A DNA stretch of 21,394 bases, taken from positions 1 to 21,394 of the IMG/VR virus record IMGVR_UViG_3300046804_003497; one strand, given 5' to 3'. Origin of the DNA: a virus. A model generated the notes under the pieces. That model was not told the origin of the DNA. It made no database searches and saw nothing but the letters and a program-made list of their open reading frames with translations. Of this stretch, positions 15,025 to 20,397 are shown piece by piece. Positions within the stretch are counted from its first letter, which is position 1, and every line of letters starts with the position of its first letter. A program made the position numbers and the translations under genes.

Positions 15025-15201
15025 ATGGAGCGCTTCCTAATCGAAATTCGAGGGAAGTTCTACTTCGAGACTGCGCAGGAAGCCGACCTGATTCCTGGGG
15101 ACATCTACTCCAGGATCGCGGAGGCTTTTTACAGTGAAGACGACATCATAGACATAGAAATAGACACATACATTATTCCGAAAAATGGAGCATCAGATTG
15201 A
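15025..15201 (+). CDS. Small acidic protein (58 aa), unknown function
   Basis: A short gene from ATG 15025, 28 bases after the deaminase-like gene. It encodes MERFLIEIRGKFYFETAQEA, then DLIPGDIYSRIAEAFYSEDD and IIDIEIDTYIIPKNGASD. The pattern is alternating beta strands with one helix, acidic and soluble, and the composition is unlike random translation. The stop lies 17 bases inside the following HNH gene. No family is recognised. Confidence 0.55.
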   Translation: MERFLIEIRGKFYFETAQEADLIPGDIYSRIAEAFYSEDDIIDIEIDTYIIPKNGASD

Positions 15202-15559
15202 TGACACCGTTCTCGTTACTAAAAAAGCTAATAAAAAACGATTTCGGGCTTCAATCTTCAGTGCATGGAATAACACCTGCGCTTACTGCGGTAAGCACGC
15301 CACAACCATCGATCACATAAAGGCGAAGGCGCGCGGCGGCCCTACAACACTCAGCAACTGCGTGCCAGCGTGCCTTCGCTGTAACGCGGACAAATCCCAG
15401 ACGCCTCTATGGATTTGGTGGATTCAGCAGCCACATTGGAGCCTAGTTCGCGCGCTTCGTGTGATCCGGTGGATCAACCGCAACGATTTCCTTTCATGTG
15501 TTCGATGTACAGCTGTGCTTGCCATAGGTCATTTGAGTATCGCCCCACAGCGCAGTTAG
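15185..15559 (+). CDS. HNH endonuclease, short Cys4 type
   Basis: A 124-aa protein with a complete HNH zinc module: Cys32-x2-Cys35 (TCAYCGKHAT), Asp43-His44 (TIDHIKAKARGG), Asn58 and Cys63-x2-Cys66-Asn67 (ACLRCNADKS) with Lys70. This is the bacterial/phage HNH form in which His44 is catalytic and the four cysteines bind structural zinc. Residues ~74-98 (PLWIWWIQQPHWSLVRALRV) are a helical extension usual in small phage HNH proteins. The last ~25 residues lie antisense to the minus gene at 15474 and may be run-on beyond the natural end. It may be a homing enzyme or a packaging-linked nuclease; position gives no decision. Its start overlaps the previous gene by 17 bases. Confidence 0.85.
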   Translation: MEHQIDDTVLVTKKANKKRFRASIFSAWNNTCAYCGKHATTIDHIKAKARGGPTTLSNCVPACLRCNADKSQTPLWIWWIQQPHWSLVRALRVIRWINRNDFLSCVRCTAVLAIGHLSIAPQRS

Positions 15560-15710
15560 GCATACAGCTTCGATACCGCACCTCGCCAATCCCTGGCTCA
15601 GTACTCATTTCGATGTAGAAGCCATCACCACAATCGATGGCCCCCTCAGGAATGACGTACTCAGGGCTTTGTCCAGAAGCATGAGCAGTCTTTGGCGAAG
15701 ATTCCTCCAC
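15474..15710 (-). CDS. Small protein (about 78 aa), unknown; last gene of minus operon
   Basis: The reading begins with GTG 15710 inside the preceding minus gene (50-base overlap) and ends at 15474. The convincing part is SPEYVIPEGAIDCGDGFYIE, MSTEPGIGEVRYRSCMPNCA and VGRYSNDLWQAQLYIEHMKG: aromatic-rich with three cysteines and a helical end. The first ~14 residues shadow the Cys-rich end of the upstream gene, so the true start may be further in. It converges on the HNH gene, overlapping it by 86 bases. No family is recognised. Confidence 0.5.
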   Translation of the reverse strand: MEESSPKTAHASGQSPEYVIPEGAIDCGDGFYIEMSTEPGIGEVRYRSCMPNCAVGRYSNDLWQAQLYIEHMKGNRCG

Positions 15711-15969
15711 TGGAGCGCCCCTCAGGGAAACCTAAACCACATTGTGCCGCAATCACTTCCCAGTGGATGCAGTGCTGACACCTCGGCTGATTATTAGTGA
15801 TGGCCCGCGCATCGGCATAGAGCTGCTCAGCCTCAATAACTGCAGCTTCAAGCTCGCTGCAACTAAGCGGAAGTTCAATCTTGCCCGTATGAGTCTTGAT
15901 GCGGACACGCCATCCATCGGTTCCCTGGAAAAGAACCATGCGGCCGGCGTGATACCGCAGCGAGGCCAC
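15661..15969 (-). CDS. Protein with C-terminal Cys/FPE/DC motif (102 aa)
   Basis: Start taken as GTG 15969, which overlaps the kinase stop by one base (TAGTG); ATG 15939 is an alternative. Residues 10-35 are beta-rich (RMVLFQGTDGWRVRIKTHTG), 38-58 a helix, and 64-97 a cysteine-rich end: Cys64-x2-Cys67-I-H-W, Cys77-GLG-FPE, then FAKDC (Cys95). Four regularly placed cysteines suggest a zinc site. The same end recurs in the genes at 17086 and 17312. Function unknown. Confidence 0.65.
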   Translation of the reverse strand: MASLRYHAGRMVLFQGTDGWRVRIKTHTGKIELPLSCSELEAAVIEAEQLYADARAITNNQPRCQHCIHWEVIAAQCGLGFPEGRSSGGIFAKDCSCFWTKP

Positions 15970-16511
15970 TACACCTGAGCAATTAGCTGAAGCTTAGTTG
16001 TGAGGTCTTCTAATGTCCCGTCGTTGAAGACAGCACACGAAAAATCTAAATAGTCGTTGAGGCCGCCCTCGCTGCTGTGCTCGAAACTGCGTGGTACGCC
16101 TGGCCGCTCAACGTACCAAAGCTGCCCTCCCAGCTTTTTGATCAATTGCGCTTCATTAACGAAGCGGCAGTCATCGACGACAACTTTGTCGTACTGCTTG
16201 ATTCGCTCACTCCAACAGCGCAACCAGATGTCAGGGCGAACGCAATCTCGGCCCCATTCCGTACCAAGGGTCCTCAGCATGTGCCGCACGCTGACGTCAG
16301 CACCTGGTACGACCACCTCCTTGTGCTTGTACACAAGATCTTCAGCCGCGGCTGTGCAGTATCCCAACGCTTTAAGCATCGGAATAAGCATTTCCTTGAG
16401 CGTCTGAGCAAAGGGCACAACGGTGTAGCCCTCTGTCTCGACTAGCCACTGAGCGATAGTGGACTTACCAGATCCAGCAGCAGGGCTATACAGCCCAATC
16501 AGTTTGTTCAC
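15969..16511 (-). CDS. Deoxynucleoside monophosphate kinase
   Basis: The start is GTG 16511 (MNKLIGLYSPAAGSGKST). Residues 8-18 hold the P-loop (SPAAGSGKST). RHMLRTLGTEWGRDCVRPDI is the hallmark of phage dNMP kinases (T4 gene 1 family), and KVVVDDCRFVNEAQLIKKLG supplies the Walker B-like strand and a following DxRF motif. At 180 aa it is shorter than T4 gp1 (about 241 aa) but matches other phage members. It phosphorylates dNMPs to dNDPs. With ThyX in the same operon it would move dTMP toward dTTP and recycle host nucleotides. It lies five bases downstream of the gene at 16517. Confidence 0.85.
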   Translation of the reverse strand: MNKLIGLYSPAAGSGKSTIAQWLVETEGYTVVPFAQTLKEMLIPMLKALGYCTAAAEDLVYKHKEVVVPGADVSVRHMLRTLGTEWGRDCVRPDIWLRCWSERIKQYDKVVVDDCRFVNEAQLIKKLGGQLWYVERPGVPRSFEHSSEGGLNDYLDFSCAVFNDGTLEDLTTKLQLIAQV

Positions 16512-16516
16512 CGTAA

Positions 16517-16756
16517 TTAAGCGTAGTAAGAGGCAATAAAGGAAGCGCGCATAATTTCAGCGCTATCGTCCTTGAACTTTTGCATCAATCCCGTATAAGT
16601 CCCGTGGTCCGGGTCCTCAGGGTTGCTGCGGTCATAAAGCTCGTAAAGGTAATCAAGAAACGCGGCCTTACCGGTCTCGATCTGCCATGGCTTGAGCTCT
16701 TCGCAGAGCGTCTCGGCGTTCAGCGACTGGATCGCCCCAATAAACGGTTTTTCCAT
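16517..16756 (-). CDS. Small protein (79 aa), unknown function
   Basis: ATG 16756 gives MEKPFIGAIQSLNAETLCEE; a TTG at 16786 would add ten residues. It continues LKPWQIETGKAAFLDYLYEL, YDRSNPEDPDHGTYTGLMQK and ends in a helix with ASYYA. It looks helical, with a conserved-looking KPWQ...FLDYLYEL core and normal GC-rich third codon positions. No family is recognised. It overlaps the upstream frame by 89 bases, ends six bases before the kinase start, and the two are probably co-translated. Confidence 0.62.
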   Translation of the reverse strand: MEKPFIGAIQSLNAETLCEELKPWQIETGKAAFLDYLYELYDRSNPEDPDHGTYTGLMQKFKDDSAEIMRASFIASYYA

Positions 16757-16844
16757 TAAAGAACCAAGGTCGAAAGTAAGTGTCAATGCCGAAGACCATG
16801 GGGTGAGCGCCGTAAGAGCCTACCCCGGCTGTCCAGTAATACAC
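16668..16844 (-). CDS. Possible small aromatic-rich protein overlapping its neighbour
   Basis: A frame starting at GTG 16844, two bases after the stop of the gene at 16847 and 11 bases after GGAG, encodes (M)YYWTAGVGSYGAHPMVFG, then IDTYFRPWFFNGKTVYWGDP. The first 35 residues look like protein, with good codon use. The rest (ERRDALRRAQ...) reads like a shadow of the 79-aa gene in another frame. An earlier ATG (16916) would add a CTGCGARL segment. It could be a real gene with an overlapping end, or chance. Confidence 0.38.
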   Translation of the reverse strand: MYYWTAGVGSYGAHPMVFGIDTYFRPWFFNGKTVYWGDPVAERRDALRRAQAMADRDR

Positions 16845-16846
16845 GG

Positions 16847-17089
16847 TCAGCCGTGCTCCGCATCCGGTGCATGGTAGAGGCGTTCCAGCTGCTGAGCCGG
16901 AGTTTCGTAACCCCATGGAACACTATCCAGGTCATCGTCATCAAGGGGCTCTTGGTCAGTCGGATCCTTGAGTATCCAGGTCACAAGCTCGCTGTGCTGC
17001 TTGACGATGATCATGCCCACACGGGGTGACCTACTCAGCAGCCTGAATAAGAAGACCTCGAAGCGGTTAAGGAAGGGGTGCCAGTTCAT
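16847..17089 (-). CDS. Small acidic-tailed protein (80 aa), unknown
   Basis: ATG 17089 overlaps the previous stop as ATGA. The product begins MNWHPFLNRFEVFLFRLLSR, then VGMIIVKQHSELVTWILKD, and has an acidic middle (EPLDDDDLDSVPWGYETP) and a helical end (AQQLERLYHAP). A shorter form starting at MIIVKQ is possible. Soluble, no recognised motif. Position within the ThyX-kinase operon is the only clue to role. Confidence 0.58.
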   Translation of the reverse strand: MNWHPFLNRFEVFLFRLLSRSPRVGMIIVKQHSELVTWILKDPTDQEPLDDDDLDSVPWGYETPAQQLERLYHAPDAEHG

Positions 17090-17415
17090 TGAAGGGTCTC
17101 AGTAAGTAGGGCTGGACAGTCAAGGGCATACACAGAACCGCCTTCAGGAAAACCAAGGCCGCACTTACTGCTCCAATGTATGCATGGTGCGCAAGGACCA
17201 CCACACTCTGATGCTTTGTACTTGGAACGCATCCACTCCATACGCCGCTCGGCTTTACCGCCCGGCGTCTGCACAAAACACTTGTTGCAGTAAACGGGAT
17301 TCCGCGTGGAATTACCGCACTGCACACACTTCCGCGTGTTGATCTTTTGTGAATAGCGAGCAGTCGCGGGCGAAAGATCCACCCGCTTCGGGGAACTGCA
17401 TTGAACAGGAGCCAT
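17086..17415 (-). CDS. Double zinc-binding protein with C-terminal Cys/FPE/DC motif; start uncertain
   Basis: The frame from ATG 17415 encodes 109 aa, but residues 1-27 overlap the preceding gene in another frame and look like its shadow. The true product probably begins near KCVQCG; GTG 17325 is a coupled alternative but would lose the first cysteine. A zinc ribbon at 30-46 (CVQCGNSTRNPVYCNKC) is followed by a basic linker (GGKAERRMEWMRSKYKAS) and the end motif Cys75-x2-Cys78-I-H-W, Cys85-GLG-FPE, YALDC (Cys100). Two putative zinc sites suggest binding to nucleic acid or protein; function unknown. Confidence 0.62.
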   Translation of the reverse strand: MAPVQCSSPKRVDLSPATARYSQKINTRKCVQCGNSTRNPVYCNKCFVQTPGGKAERRMEWMRSKYKASECGGPCAPCIHWSSKCGLGFPEGGSVYALDCPALLTETLQ

Positions 17416-17668
17416 CGGACCAGTAAGTGCATGAGGTACAGGACTCGCGGCCCTCGGGTTTCAGGACCTGCGAGATAGCGGTATTTAGCCGCTGCAGGAG
17501 CTTGTACTCCTCGATTAGTTCCGGCGTAACTTCGTAAGTTGTCTGCCTATGGCCGCAGTCGCTGCATTCGCGCCGGTAGCGATAAGCCGCGAGGTTGTTG
17601 ACCTTTCTGCATTCCTTCACCTTGAGCGAAGGCTGCCCGCACTTCGGGCACGTGCGAAAAAAGCTCAT
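17312..17668 (-). CDS. NrdR-like zinc-ribbon protein with C-terminal Cys/FPE/DC motif
   Basis: 118 aa from ATG 17668, overlapping the thyX stop as ATGA. Residues 7-46 (CPKCGQPSLKVKECR ... RYRRECSDCGHRQTTYE) match the zinc ribbon of NrdR, the repressor of ribonucleotide reductase genes, with Cys7, Cys10, Cys35 and Cys38. The ATP-cone that follows in true NrdR is absent; instead there is a helix (ELIEEYKLLQRLNTAISQVL) and the end motif Cys77-x2-Cys80-T-Y-W, Cys88-SMQ-FPE, FARDC (Cys103). DNA binding is plausible. Its place next to nucleotide genes fits a regulator of that pathway, but this is inference. Confidence 0.72.
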   Translation of the reverse strand: MSFFRTCPKCGQPSLKVKECRKVNNLAAYRYRRECSDCGHRQTTYEVTPELIEEYKLLQRLNTAISQVLKPEGRESCTSCTYWSDGSCSMQFPEAGGSFARDCSLFTKDQHAEVCAVR

Positions 17669-18387
17669 GGCGCTAAGCGGGCTTTACCCAGCCGCCGTTC
17701 CACGTAATAAGTGAGGATCTCAGGCGCCCAGTCCTCGAGGCGTGGCAGCATCAAATCACAGAGTGCCTGAATTTCAGGCTGCGCGTCTGCCTTAGCCCGC
17801 AGGTCAAGGAAGTGGAGCGCACTCCGCAGATTGAAGGTGACGACAAAGTTTTGCCTGAAATCAAAGGGCAGCATCCCTCGAATGTGCTCCTCAGCGAATC
17901 CAGCCCTAAGCCGCGCTGCATACCGCCTAATCAGATCCGTAGCAACGATCTGATCCTGCACCATGTCATCAACGGAGTAGCGGTATTTCTTGCCATCTCG
18001 ATCCTTGTAATAACCGGGCTGGCGGAAATACACCACATCCTCAACTTTCAGCTGGCCCGAGACAACCTCGAGCATGCGCTGGCCCGTGTAGCGCATCGAC
18101 TGCACATCGAAGCTCACGCCCACCCGGTGGGTGCGGGCCTGCTGCATCACGGAATGGGGGAACCCGCCTACGGCAAAAGTGATGGCGGGATGTTCGAGTG
18201 GTCCGTAATGACCGCGCTCCCCAGCTAAGAGTCGCTTGACGCATATGCGTCCTGCTTCATCCTCTGCCGGGATACCGGAGTCAGCAACGAAACCCTCGAA
18301 GTAGTCCTGGTGCATGCCAAGCCACACCAGTTGTTGAGGGTTCTCCGTCGCACTAAGGACGTGAACCCTAAATCGCGTGTCTTCCAT
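17665..18387 (-). CDS. thyX: Flavin-dependent thymidylate synthase ThyX
   Basis: At 240 aa it is the usual size for ThyX. Motifs in order: LAGERGHYGPLEHPAITF (about 54-71), the signature region QQARTHRVGVSFDVQSMRYT (82-101) and FNLRSALHFLDLRAKADAQP near 185-205, then the closing helix with LMLPRLEDWAPEI. The signature has R85-T-H87-R88 and S97-x-R99-Y100, an R-T-H-R-x8-S version of the common RHRx7S motif. ThyX makes dTMP from dUMP using FAD, NADPH and methylenetetrahydrofolate. With the dNMP kinase downstream and the deaminase-family enzyme on the plus strand it forms a dTTP supply route. Confidence 0.95.
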   Translation of the reverse strand: MEDTRFRVHVLSATENPQQLVWLGMHQDYFEGFVADSGIPAEDEAGRICVKRLLAGERGHYGPLEHPAITFAVGGFPHSVMQQARTHRVGVSFDVQSMRYTGQRMLEVVSGQLKVEDVVYFRQPGYYKDRDGKKYRYSVDDMVQDQIVATDLIRRYAARLRAGFAEEHIRGMLPFDFRQNFVVTFNLRSALHFLDLRAKADAQPEIQALCDLMLPRLEDWAPEILTYYVERRLGKARLAP

Positions 18388-18389
18388 AA

Positions 18390-18617
18390 TCAGACGATTT
18401 CAATTTGCGACATGGGCCAGCGCGCCTTGGCGTACTTCAAAGCATGACTCTTGGATTCAGCCCGCATATGGACATACATCGGAGATGCACCAACCTGCCG
18501 CACCTTGATGCGGAACTCCTTGGTCTTCGCACCAGCGACGGGTCTGCTGATCCCCTCGCCGTGTTGCGACTTTATTTCGATCTCCTCATTCCAAAGCAAA
18601 TTCGCAAAATCAGCCAT
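18390..18617 (-). CDS. Small protein (75 aa), unknown, upstream of thyX
   Basis: ATG 18617, stop two bases before the thyX start. The sequence includes MADFANLLWNEEIEIKSQHG, KTKEFRIKVRQVGASPMYVH and AESKSHALKYAKARWPMSQI. A beta-beta-alpha style with a basic KSHALKYAKARWP helix is conserved-looking; I recall similar short proteins in cyanophages but know no function. It is the first gene of the thyX operon and its upstream region is shared with the divergent gene at 18675. Confidence 0.62.
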   Translation of the reverse strand: MADFANLLWNEEIEIKSQHGEGISRPVAGAKTKEFRIKVRQVGASPMYVHMRAESKSHALKYAKARWPMSQIEIV

Positions 18618-18641
18618 AAATAAAAGCTAATGAACCTTGTG

Positions 18642-18659
18642 GCGCTCGTAGAATAGCGC
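18642..18659 (+). promoter_or_regulatory. TAGAAT box inside a short inverted repeat (promoter/operator candidate)
   Basis: GCGCT (18642-18646) and AGCGC (18655-18659) flank TAGAAT (18649-18654), in the 57-base gap between divergent genes starting at 18617 (-) and 18675 (+). TAGAAT resembles a -10 element for the plus gene, with its start 20 bases on; no good -35 is present. The inverted repeat could be an operator. Confidence 0.35.
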
Positions 18660-18674
18660 AAATGGAGGGCACGG

Positions 18675-18866
18675 ATGGACTGGTTACAGAGAGATGTAAA
18701 ACCCGAAAAGGAGTTGCAGACTGAGATCCTGGCGAGATCAATGGAACCACGCGAGGCCTACTTGTTCAGAACCCTGATGACGTACCAAGCCATGCTGCAG
18801 TCCGCGGTCCACGAGATCATGCGTCTCGAATTTGAGCTTGAAGATCTGAAAGCGCGAGATCTTTAG
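18675..18866 (+). CDS. Small helical protein (63 aa) on plus strand, unknown
   Basis: ATG 18675 has a good Shine-Dalgarno, GGAGGG at 18664-18669, five bases upstream. The product is MDWLQRDVKPEKELQTEILA, then REAYLFRTLMTYQAMLQSAV and HEIMRLEFELEDLKARDL: almost wholly helical with a coiled-coil end. It is one of only two plus-strand genes in the early half and its 3' end overlaps the convergent gene at 18817 by 50 bases. A small regulatory or adaptor protein is possible; no family is recognised. Confidence 0.6.
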   Translation: MDWLQRDVKPEKELQTEILARSMEPREAYLFRTLMTYQAMLQSAVHEIMRLEFELEDLKARDL

Positions 18867-19230
18867 CCTCTTCCTTCAGCTCCTTATACAGCCGCTCTCC
18901 CACCTCCTCAATCAACAGCTCCTCGAGCTTCTCGCTAATTAGCTGCTTGAGGTAGCCGTTCGGGACGTTCTGCTCCAGCAGATGCTCGATCGACTTACAG
19001 AACGCCGCACAGACCTCCATCTTCTTACGGATCTTGTGAGTCCAATCCGTATCAAGTGGTACGCCCGTCTCCTGCTCATCTTTAAGCCGGGCATCCAAAG
19101 CGATCTGCATTGAACGACTAGCAATCACCAGCTCACCCCGCAGGGCCTGAAGTTCCTGGTGCGTCAGGCAGTGCAGCTCATCCTTCAGGACGACACGGTC
19201 CAGCGACTTGCTTAAAAAAGTAAGAGGCAT
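18817..19230 (-). CDS. Helical protein (137 aa), unknown function
   Basis: ATG 19230 begins MPLTFLSKSLDRVVLKDELH. The protein is helix-rich throughout: LTHQELQALRGELVIASRSM, WTHKIRKKMEVCAAFCKSIE, then LISEKLEELLIEEVGERLYK and ELKEEAKDLALSDLQ. Heptad-like leucines suggest a helical bundle or coiled coil. The N-terminal region has a basic side and the end is acidic. No motif is recognised. A hairpin 17 bases before the start separates it from the gene at 19295, so it may have its own promoter. Confidence 0.65.
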   Translation of the reverse strand: MPLTFLSKSLDRVVLKDELHCLTHQELQALRGELVIASRSMQIALDARLKDEQETGVPLDTDWTHKIRKKMEVCAAFCKSIEHLLEQNVPNGYLKQLISEKLEELLIEEVGERLYKELKEEAKDLALSDLQAQIRDA

Positions 19231-19236
19231 AATTCG

Positions 19237-19270
19237 AAAAAGCGATAAGTCCCAGCTTGTACCGGGACTT
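19237..19270 (-). terminator. Terminator-like hairpin on minus strand
   Basis: Read on the minus strand, AAGTCCCGG (19270-19262) pairs with CTGGGACTT (19255-19247) around a 6-base loop: nine pairs with one G-U. Five bases later comes TTTTT (19241-19237). The T run is slightly displaced, so termination may be partial. It would separate the gene at 19295 from that at 18817. Confidence 0.5.
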
Positions 19271-19294
19271 CGATTCTACCTTATCAAGCGAGAC

Positions 19295-19552
19295 TCAAAC
19301 TGCCGGCTTGCGGACACACAGCACGAAACATCCAGGCCGCGTGGCATCCCGCCTCACCGAATACCGGTAGCGGTCGCTCAGCTTGGTGAGCATCCCCATC
19401 ACCTGCGAAATCGTCGTGGGCCGATACCCCGTACCAGTCTCCTCGTCGTAATACGGCACATAGATGGCGTCGCCTTCCTTCATAGCTAGCACCTCCTCCC
19501 GCAGCGGGGTGGTCTTGCAGTTCCGACCGGTGCGGACCTTAACTTCCGCCAT
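19295..19552 (-). CDS. Small protein (85 aa), unknown function
   Basis: I choose ATG 19552 (MAEVKVRTGRNCKTTPLREE); an ATG at 19576 would add eight residues. It continues LAMKEGDAIYVPYYDEETGT, TTISQVMGMLTKLSDRYRY and ends CFVLCVRKPAV. The pattern of beta-hairpin, helix and strands (TISQVMGML-x(6)-YSVRRDATRPG) resembles a small winged-helix or similar DNA-binding fold, but this is only a shape argument. It is read divergently from the HTH gene at 19643, across an AT-rich gap. Confidence 0.62.
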   Translation of the reverse strand: MAEVKVRTGRNCKTTPLREEVLAMKEGDAIYVPYYDEETGTGYRPTTISQVMGMLTKLSDRYRYSVRRDATRPGCFVLCVRKPAV

Positions 19553-19588
19553 TGTTACTTTCTCAAAAGAAGACATAAGTAGTAGCAC

Positions 19589-19642
19589 AGAAACGAACCT
19601 ATAAATAGCCTACACTCTAATTACTAAACCGGACCTAAGCTT
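19589..19642. promoter_or_regulatory. AT-rich divergent promoter region (candidate)
   Basis: This gap separates the minus gene starting at 19552 from the plus gene starting at 19643. It is visibly richer in A/T than its surroundings and holds TATAAAT (19600-19606) and TACACT (19611-19616), both -10-like. No convincing -35 is seen, so exact promoters cannot be assigned. Confidence 0.35.
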
Positions 19643-19852
19643 GTGACCAAGGAGGAAGCGAAAGAAGACACGAAACAAGCCCCCAGTCTCTGGGGTGGTG
19701 CGGACTCCAAGCTTGTCCTTTTCATGTACAACGGCGGCATGAGCGGCATGTCCATCAGCCGCGCCCTCCGCATCCCGTACAGCCGGGTCCTCCTGTGGTT
19801 GAAGCAAGAAGGCGTCGAGCTAAGAAAAAAGGCCACCCCTAAGGAAGGGTGA
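19643..19852 (+). CDS. Small helix-turn-helix DNA-binding protein (69 aa)
   Basis: The start is GTG 19643 (MTKEEAKEDTKQAPSLWGGA); no better start is visible and no Shine-Dalgarno precedes it. Residues ~33-60 (GMSGMSISRALRIPYSRVLL followed by WLKQEGVELRKK) form a typical helix-turn-helix: a short helix starting after GMS, a turn at IPYS, then a recognition helix ending WLKQEG. Proteins of this size are often phage regulators. It is isolated on the plus strand in the early region and could control the minus-strand genes that surround it. Its stop codon lies inside the terminator of the opposing operon. Confidence 0.68.
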   Translation: MTKEEAKEDTKQAPSLWGGADSKLVLFMYNGGMSGMSISRALRIPYSRVLLWLKQEGVELRKKATPKEG

Positions 19853-19856
19853 CCTT
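19824..19856 (-). terminator. Intrinsic terminator of the polymerase-side minus operon
   Basis: On the minus strand, AAGGTCACCC (19856-19847) pairs with GGGTGGCCTT (19838-19829) around an 8-base loop, with one C/A mismatch, and runs straight into TTTTTT (19830-19825). This is a textbook rho-independent terminator. It contains the stop codon of the minus gene at 19839 and also the last codons and stop of the plus HTH gene. Confidence 0.8.
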
Positions 19857-20057
19857 GATGATGCGGTGACTGAAGTCAATAACGGATAAAGGGCTGGAAC
19901 GCCTAAGCATCCATACAGCAAGTGCAGTCACTCCGCGTGTGGGCGGTGGAGCGGGTTGCGGCTCTAAGTGTTCGATGACCCAGTAAGGAGGGCGTACCAC
20001 CCGCACAGGCCGCTTGGTGCCGAGACGCAAGAGTCTTAGACCGAGATCTTCGAGCAT
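19839..20057 (-). CDS. Small basic protein (72 aa), unknown; last gene before terminator
   Basis: ATG 20057 has GGAGG at 20070-20066 eight bases upstream. The product is MLEDLGLRLLRLGTKRPVRV, then VRPPYWVIEHLEPQPAPPPT and a Leu/Val-rich end ending IIKVTLP. A basic helix, a PPYW motif and a proline-rich linker are visible, but no family. The stop lies within the intrinsic terminator, which supports a real gene despite the odd composition. Confidence 0.58.
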   Translation of the reverse strand: MLEDLGLRLLRLGTKRPVRVVRPPYWVIEHLEPQPAPPPTRGVTALAVWMLRRSSPLSVIDFSHRIIKVTLP

Positions 20058-20060
20058 GGA

Positions 20061-20240
20061 TCAGACCTCCACTAAGCGAACAATCTGCGATCCAATGAAA
20101 TTCTCCCTTGCTTTGAGGGAAGCTTGGAACATGTCGTCTGAAACGACGCGAAGTGTTTTAAGCGCCCTGGAGTGCGGAAGACGCAGCACCACCTCGTAGG
20201 TAGAGAACCCTCTACCGGGCACCTGGTACGGAAGATCCAT
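20061..20240 (-). CDS. Small protein (59 aa), unknown
   Basis: ATG 20240 (MDLPYQVPGRGFSTYEVVLR) is preferred to TTG 20243. The sequence continues LPHSRALKTLRVVSDDMFQA and SLKARENFIGSQIVRLVEV. Alternating strands and a helix suggest a small folded protein. It overlaps the membrane-protein gene upstream by 29 bases and carries the Shine-Dalgarno of the next gene in its last codons, so it belongs to the same operon. No family is recognised. Confidence 0.58.
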   Translation of the reverse strand: MDLPYQVPGRGFSTYEVVLRLPHSRALKTLRVVSDDMFQASLKARENFIGSQIVRLVEV

Positions 20241-20397
20241 CAAAAACAGTAAGGAAGATAGTGACGATAAGAAGACCGGTCAGCCAGGTCAGTCCAAACA
20301 GAACCGCGTACTGATTAAGCGCTTTCTGTTTTACGAGCTCGGAGTCTGCCTTCGGTTTGACGGCGAACTGCTCGAGCGCGTGTGTCTTGATCTGCAT
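20212..20397 (-). CDS. Small single-pass membrane protein (61 aa)
   Basis: ATG 20397 follows an AAGG-type ribosome site. Residues 1-27 (MQIKTHALEQFAVKPKADSE ...) are polar and likely cytoplasmic; residues ~29-51 (YAVLFGLTWLTGLLIVTIFL) form one strong transmembrane helix; a short tail follows. Its first 83 bases lie inside the ribbon-helix-helix gene in another frame. An early phage membrane protein could alter host envelope or defence, but nothing in the sequence shows which. Confidence 0.65.
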   Translation of the reverse strand: MQIKTHALEQFAVKPKADSELVKQKALNQYAVLFGLTWLTGLLIVTIFLTVFDGSSVPGAR

